Shown one piece after another: positions 4,376 through 5,645 of a stretch of 5,645 nt of DNA. The first letter of the stretch is position 1, and each line of letters begins with the position of its first letter. The stretch is from Chloroflexota bacterium (lineage in GTDB: Bacteria > Chloroflexota > Anaerolineae > 4572-78), in NCBI GenBank assembly GCA_024278015.1, contig JAJRUC010000291.1, positions 1 to 5,645 of the forward strand. Reading direction: 5' to 3'. The notes beneath the pieces are model-generated. The model was not told where the DNA came from. It searched no databases and saw nothing but the letters and a program-made list of their open reading frames with translations. The translations under genes were made by a program, and so were the position numbers.

Positions 4376-5645
4376 TTAGTACCGGCGCTGGAAAATAACC
4401 TCAAAGGAAGCGTGATACAACGAGTTCCCCACCGCATTGCCGGAAGCGTCGCAACGTTCATCAACCTGATAATCGGGGGTGATGCCGTCTTTCACTTCCG
4501 ACGAACCGCCCATTACCTGCACGCTGTAGGTTCCCTTGAACATGGCAAACTCGATGAAACCATCACCCTTGTCTTTGGCCTCGGTTTTGGCGGTCACGCC
4601 ATCGTTGGCATTTTTACCCCAGGCAATCCTGACCGGAATATTGTTCAAACCGTTGCCGTTGGCGTCAATCACCCGCAGATAAATGTGATGATTGCCCTCG
4701 TTTTCACACGCGGTCAACTTTCGGAATTTTACCACCCGAAAATCGACGTTGGGGGTGGGCGTTAAAGTAGGTTCAGGCGTATTGGTGGGCGGATGGTAGG
4801 CCGGGGTGCTGGTGGGCGGAACGGGGGTGGCCGTCGGCGTATTGGTAGAGGTGGGGGTGGGCGTTACGGTTGGCGTATCGACGGGCGTGGGCGTGGGCGT
4901 GGGGCTGGGCGTAAAGGTGGGGATGGGCGTTTGCGTAACCGTGGGGCTGGGCGTAACCGTATCGGTGGGGGTGGGGGTGATGGTGGGCGTGGGCGTGGTG
5001 GTTTCGACAAACGGCAGCGAGGCCACCAGGTCGGTTTGCGACAGGTCATTCACCAGCGCGCCGGATTCATCGCCATTAAGAAATTGCCCGTCCTGCCCCA
5101 GCAACGGGGCGGCCAGGGCGCTGATAACGCTGGCCGAAGAGGCGATAAAACACATCCAGACCAGCAGCAACATTAAAACAACCAGGCCCACGCGGGTGCC
5201 GAGCGGCATATTGGCGTACCAGTGGCTCACGCCATCCACCCGGCGACGAACCTTTCTGCCGGCTTTCCTGGCCCCTTTAGCCACCGAAGCAGCCCCGGAG
5301 GGGGCGGCTTTGGCCTGCTTTCGGGCGGCGGCGGCCCCCTTGCGGCCGGGGGAGACAGCCTTTGAGGCTTTGGCCTGCCGGACGGGCCGGGCCGCCCGCG
5401 AAGCCGGGCGCACGTTGCCGCTGACGGCCTTGACTTTTCGGGATTTTTTGCGGGGCGGAACCGGGCTGCCGGCCCGGCGGACAACGGGACGGGAAACCGG
5501 ACGACCGGCCCGCGCAAACGGCGGCGGCGGAGCCACCGGCCTGACAGGCACGGGCGGCGCCATACCGGATGTGCGCCGGCGTGGTTGGGCAGACCGCTTG
5601 CCGCCGGTCTGGGCCGGAATGGCCGCTTGCGGCGGGACGGTGCGA
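4376..5645 (-). CDS. Single-pass membrane protein with cationic N-terminal tail, Thr/Pro stalk and extracellular beta domain (5' end not in window)
   Basis: I do not recognise a named family. The frame is open to the window edge. The first ATG in view (5563) gives 395 aa but has no ribosome binding site, and the 27 codons before it have the same basic, Pro-rich composition, so the true start is probably outside. Numbered from that Met: 1-109 is Pro/Ala/Arg/Lys-rich with 31 basic and no acidic residues; about 124-144 is a hydrophobic membrane segment (VGLVVLMLLLVWMCFI); 156-187 is a short linker; 188-282 is a Thr/Pro stalk (TPTPT-type); 283-395 is a globular, beta-rich domain with VRVID-like strands, DANGNGLNNIPVRIAWG and FKGTYSVQV, resembling Ig-like or carboxypeptidase-regulatory-like folds, and two cysteines (296, 371). 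The positive-inside rule puts the tail in the cytoplasm and the stalk and domain outside. Such Thr/Pro linkers are common in Anaerolineae surface proteins. It ends before its own terminator and is not part of the heat-shock operon. Confidence 0.9.
   Translation of the reverse strand, partial: RTVPPQAAIPAQTGGKRSAQPRRRTSGMAPPVPVRPVAPPPPFARAGRPVSRPVVRRAGSPVPPRKKSRKVKAVSGNVRPASRAARPVRQAKASKAVSPGRKGAAAARKQAKAAPSGAASVAKGARKAGRKVRRRVDGVSHWYANMPLGTRVGLVVLMLLLVWMCFIASSASVISALAAPLLGQDGQFLNGDESGALVNDLSQTDLVASLPFVETTTPTPTITPTPTDTVTPSPTVTQTPIPTFTPSPTPTPTPVDTPTVTPTPTSTNTPTATPVPPTSTPAYHPPTNTPEPTLTPTPNVDFRVVKFRKLTACENEGNHHIYLRVIDANGNGLNNIPVRIAWGKNANDGVTAKTEAKDKGDGFIEFAMFKGTYSVQVMGGSSEVKDGITPDYQVDERCDASGNAVGNSLYHASFEVIFQRRY
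4718..5002 (-). repeat. Low-complexity repeat encoding the Thr/Pro stalk
   Basis: About 285 bp built mainly of alternating Thr and Pro codons (ACG/ACC with CCC/CCA), giving a degenerate 6-bp period; on the plus strand it appears as GTGGGC/GTGGGG units. It encodes about 95 residues, some 80% of them Thr, Pro or Ser, probably an extended and possibly O-glycosylated stalk. Such tracts expand and contract easily by slippage. It also contains two G-quadruplex-type motifs on the plus strand (4883-4909 and 4967-4993). Confidence 0.85.

Noticed and set aside
4793..5176. Plus-strand frame encoding a Gly/Arg-rich 127-aa protein
   Set aside because: It is the antisense reading of the Thr/Pro-codon tract; GTG GGC units turn into Gly/Arg runs automatically. 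There is no start context or domain.

Overview
The window carries a complete HrcA-controlled chaperone operon, read entirely on the minus strand in the order hrcA (3153-4181), grpE (2554-3129), dnaK (353-2251), dnaJ (1-302, cut by the window edge). Upstream of it is the 3' part of an unrelated membrane-anchored surface protein gene (4376-5645, also minus, cut by the other edge). The gene order, the CIRCE operator, the moderately high GC content and above all the long Thr/Pro linker of the surface protein suggest a Chloroflexota bacterium, probably Anaerolineae-like. This is an inference from style, not from a marker gene. DnaK has the extra N-terminal segment typical of Gram-negative-type DnaKs, which does not conflict with that placement.

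From right to left in the direction of transcription: (1) a protein with a polycationic Pro/Ala/Arg/Lys tail, one membrane segment, a Thr/Pro stalk and a C-terminal beta-rich domain; (2) a strong hairpin terminator at 4313-4340; (3) a near-consensus sigma-70 promoter (TTGACA, 17 bp, TATCAT) at 4250-4278, followed immediately by a CIRCE operator at 4213-4239; (4) hrcA and grpE, 23 bp apart; (5) a 302-bp spacer with no gene, which interrupts the operon; (6) dnaK; (7) a 50-bp gap and dnaJ. HrcA should bind CIRCE and repress its own operon until heat stress removes active HrcA. DnaK, DnaJ and GrpE form the Hsp70 folding cycle (ATPase, J-protein activator, nucleotide exchange factor).

The genes of the operon are ordinary. 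The most unusual structure is the spacer between grpE and dnaK. It holds a 168-bp MITE-like element (2271-2438) with 18-bp inverted ends, 16 of 18 matching, flanked exactly by a 5-bp direct repeat TTGTA. Next to it is a separate palindromic block of degenerate 7-bp repeats (2447-2511). The MITE-like element ends a few bases from the dnaK ribosome binding site, so it supplies most of the immediate dnaK leader. The second point of interest is the surface protein: a histone-tail-like cytoplasmic segment joined through a membrane anchor to an extracellular domain. Apart from these I see no new multi-gene system here.
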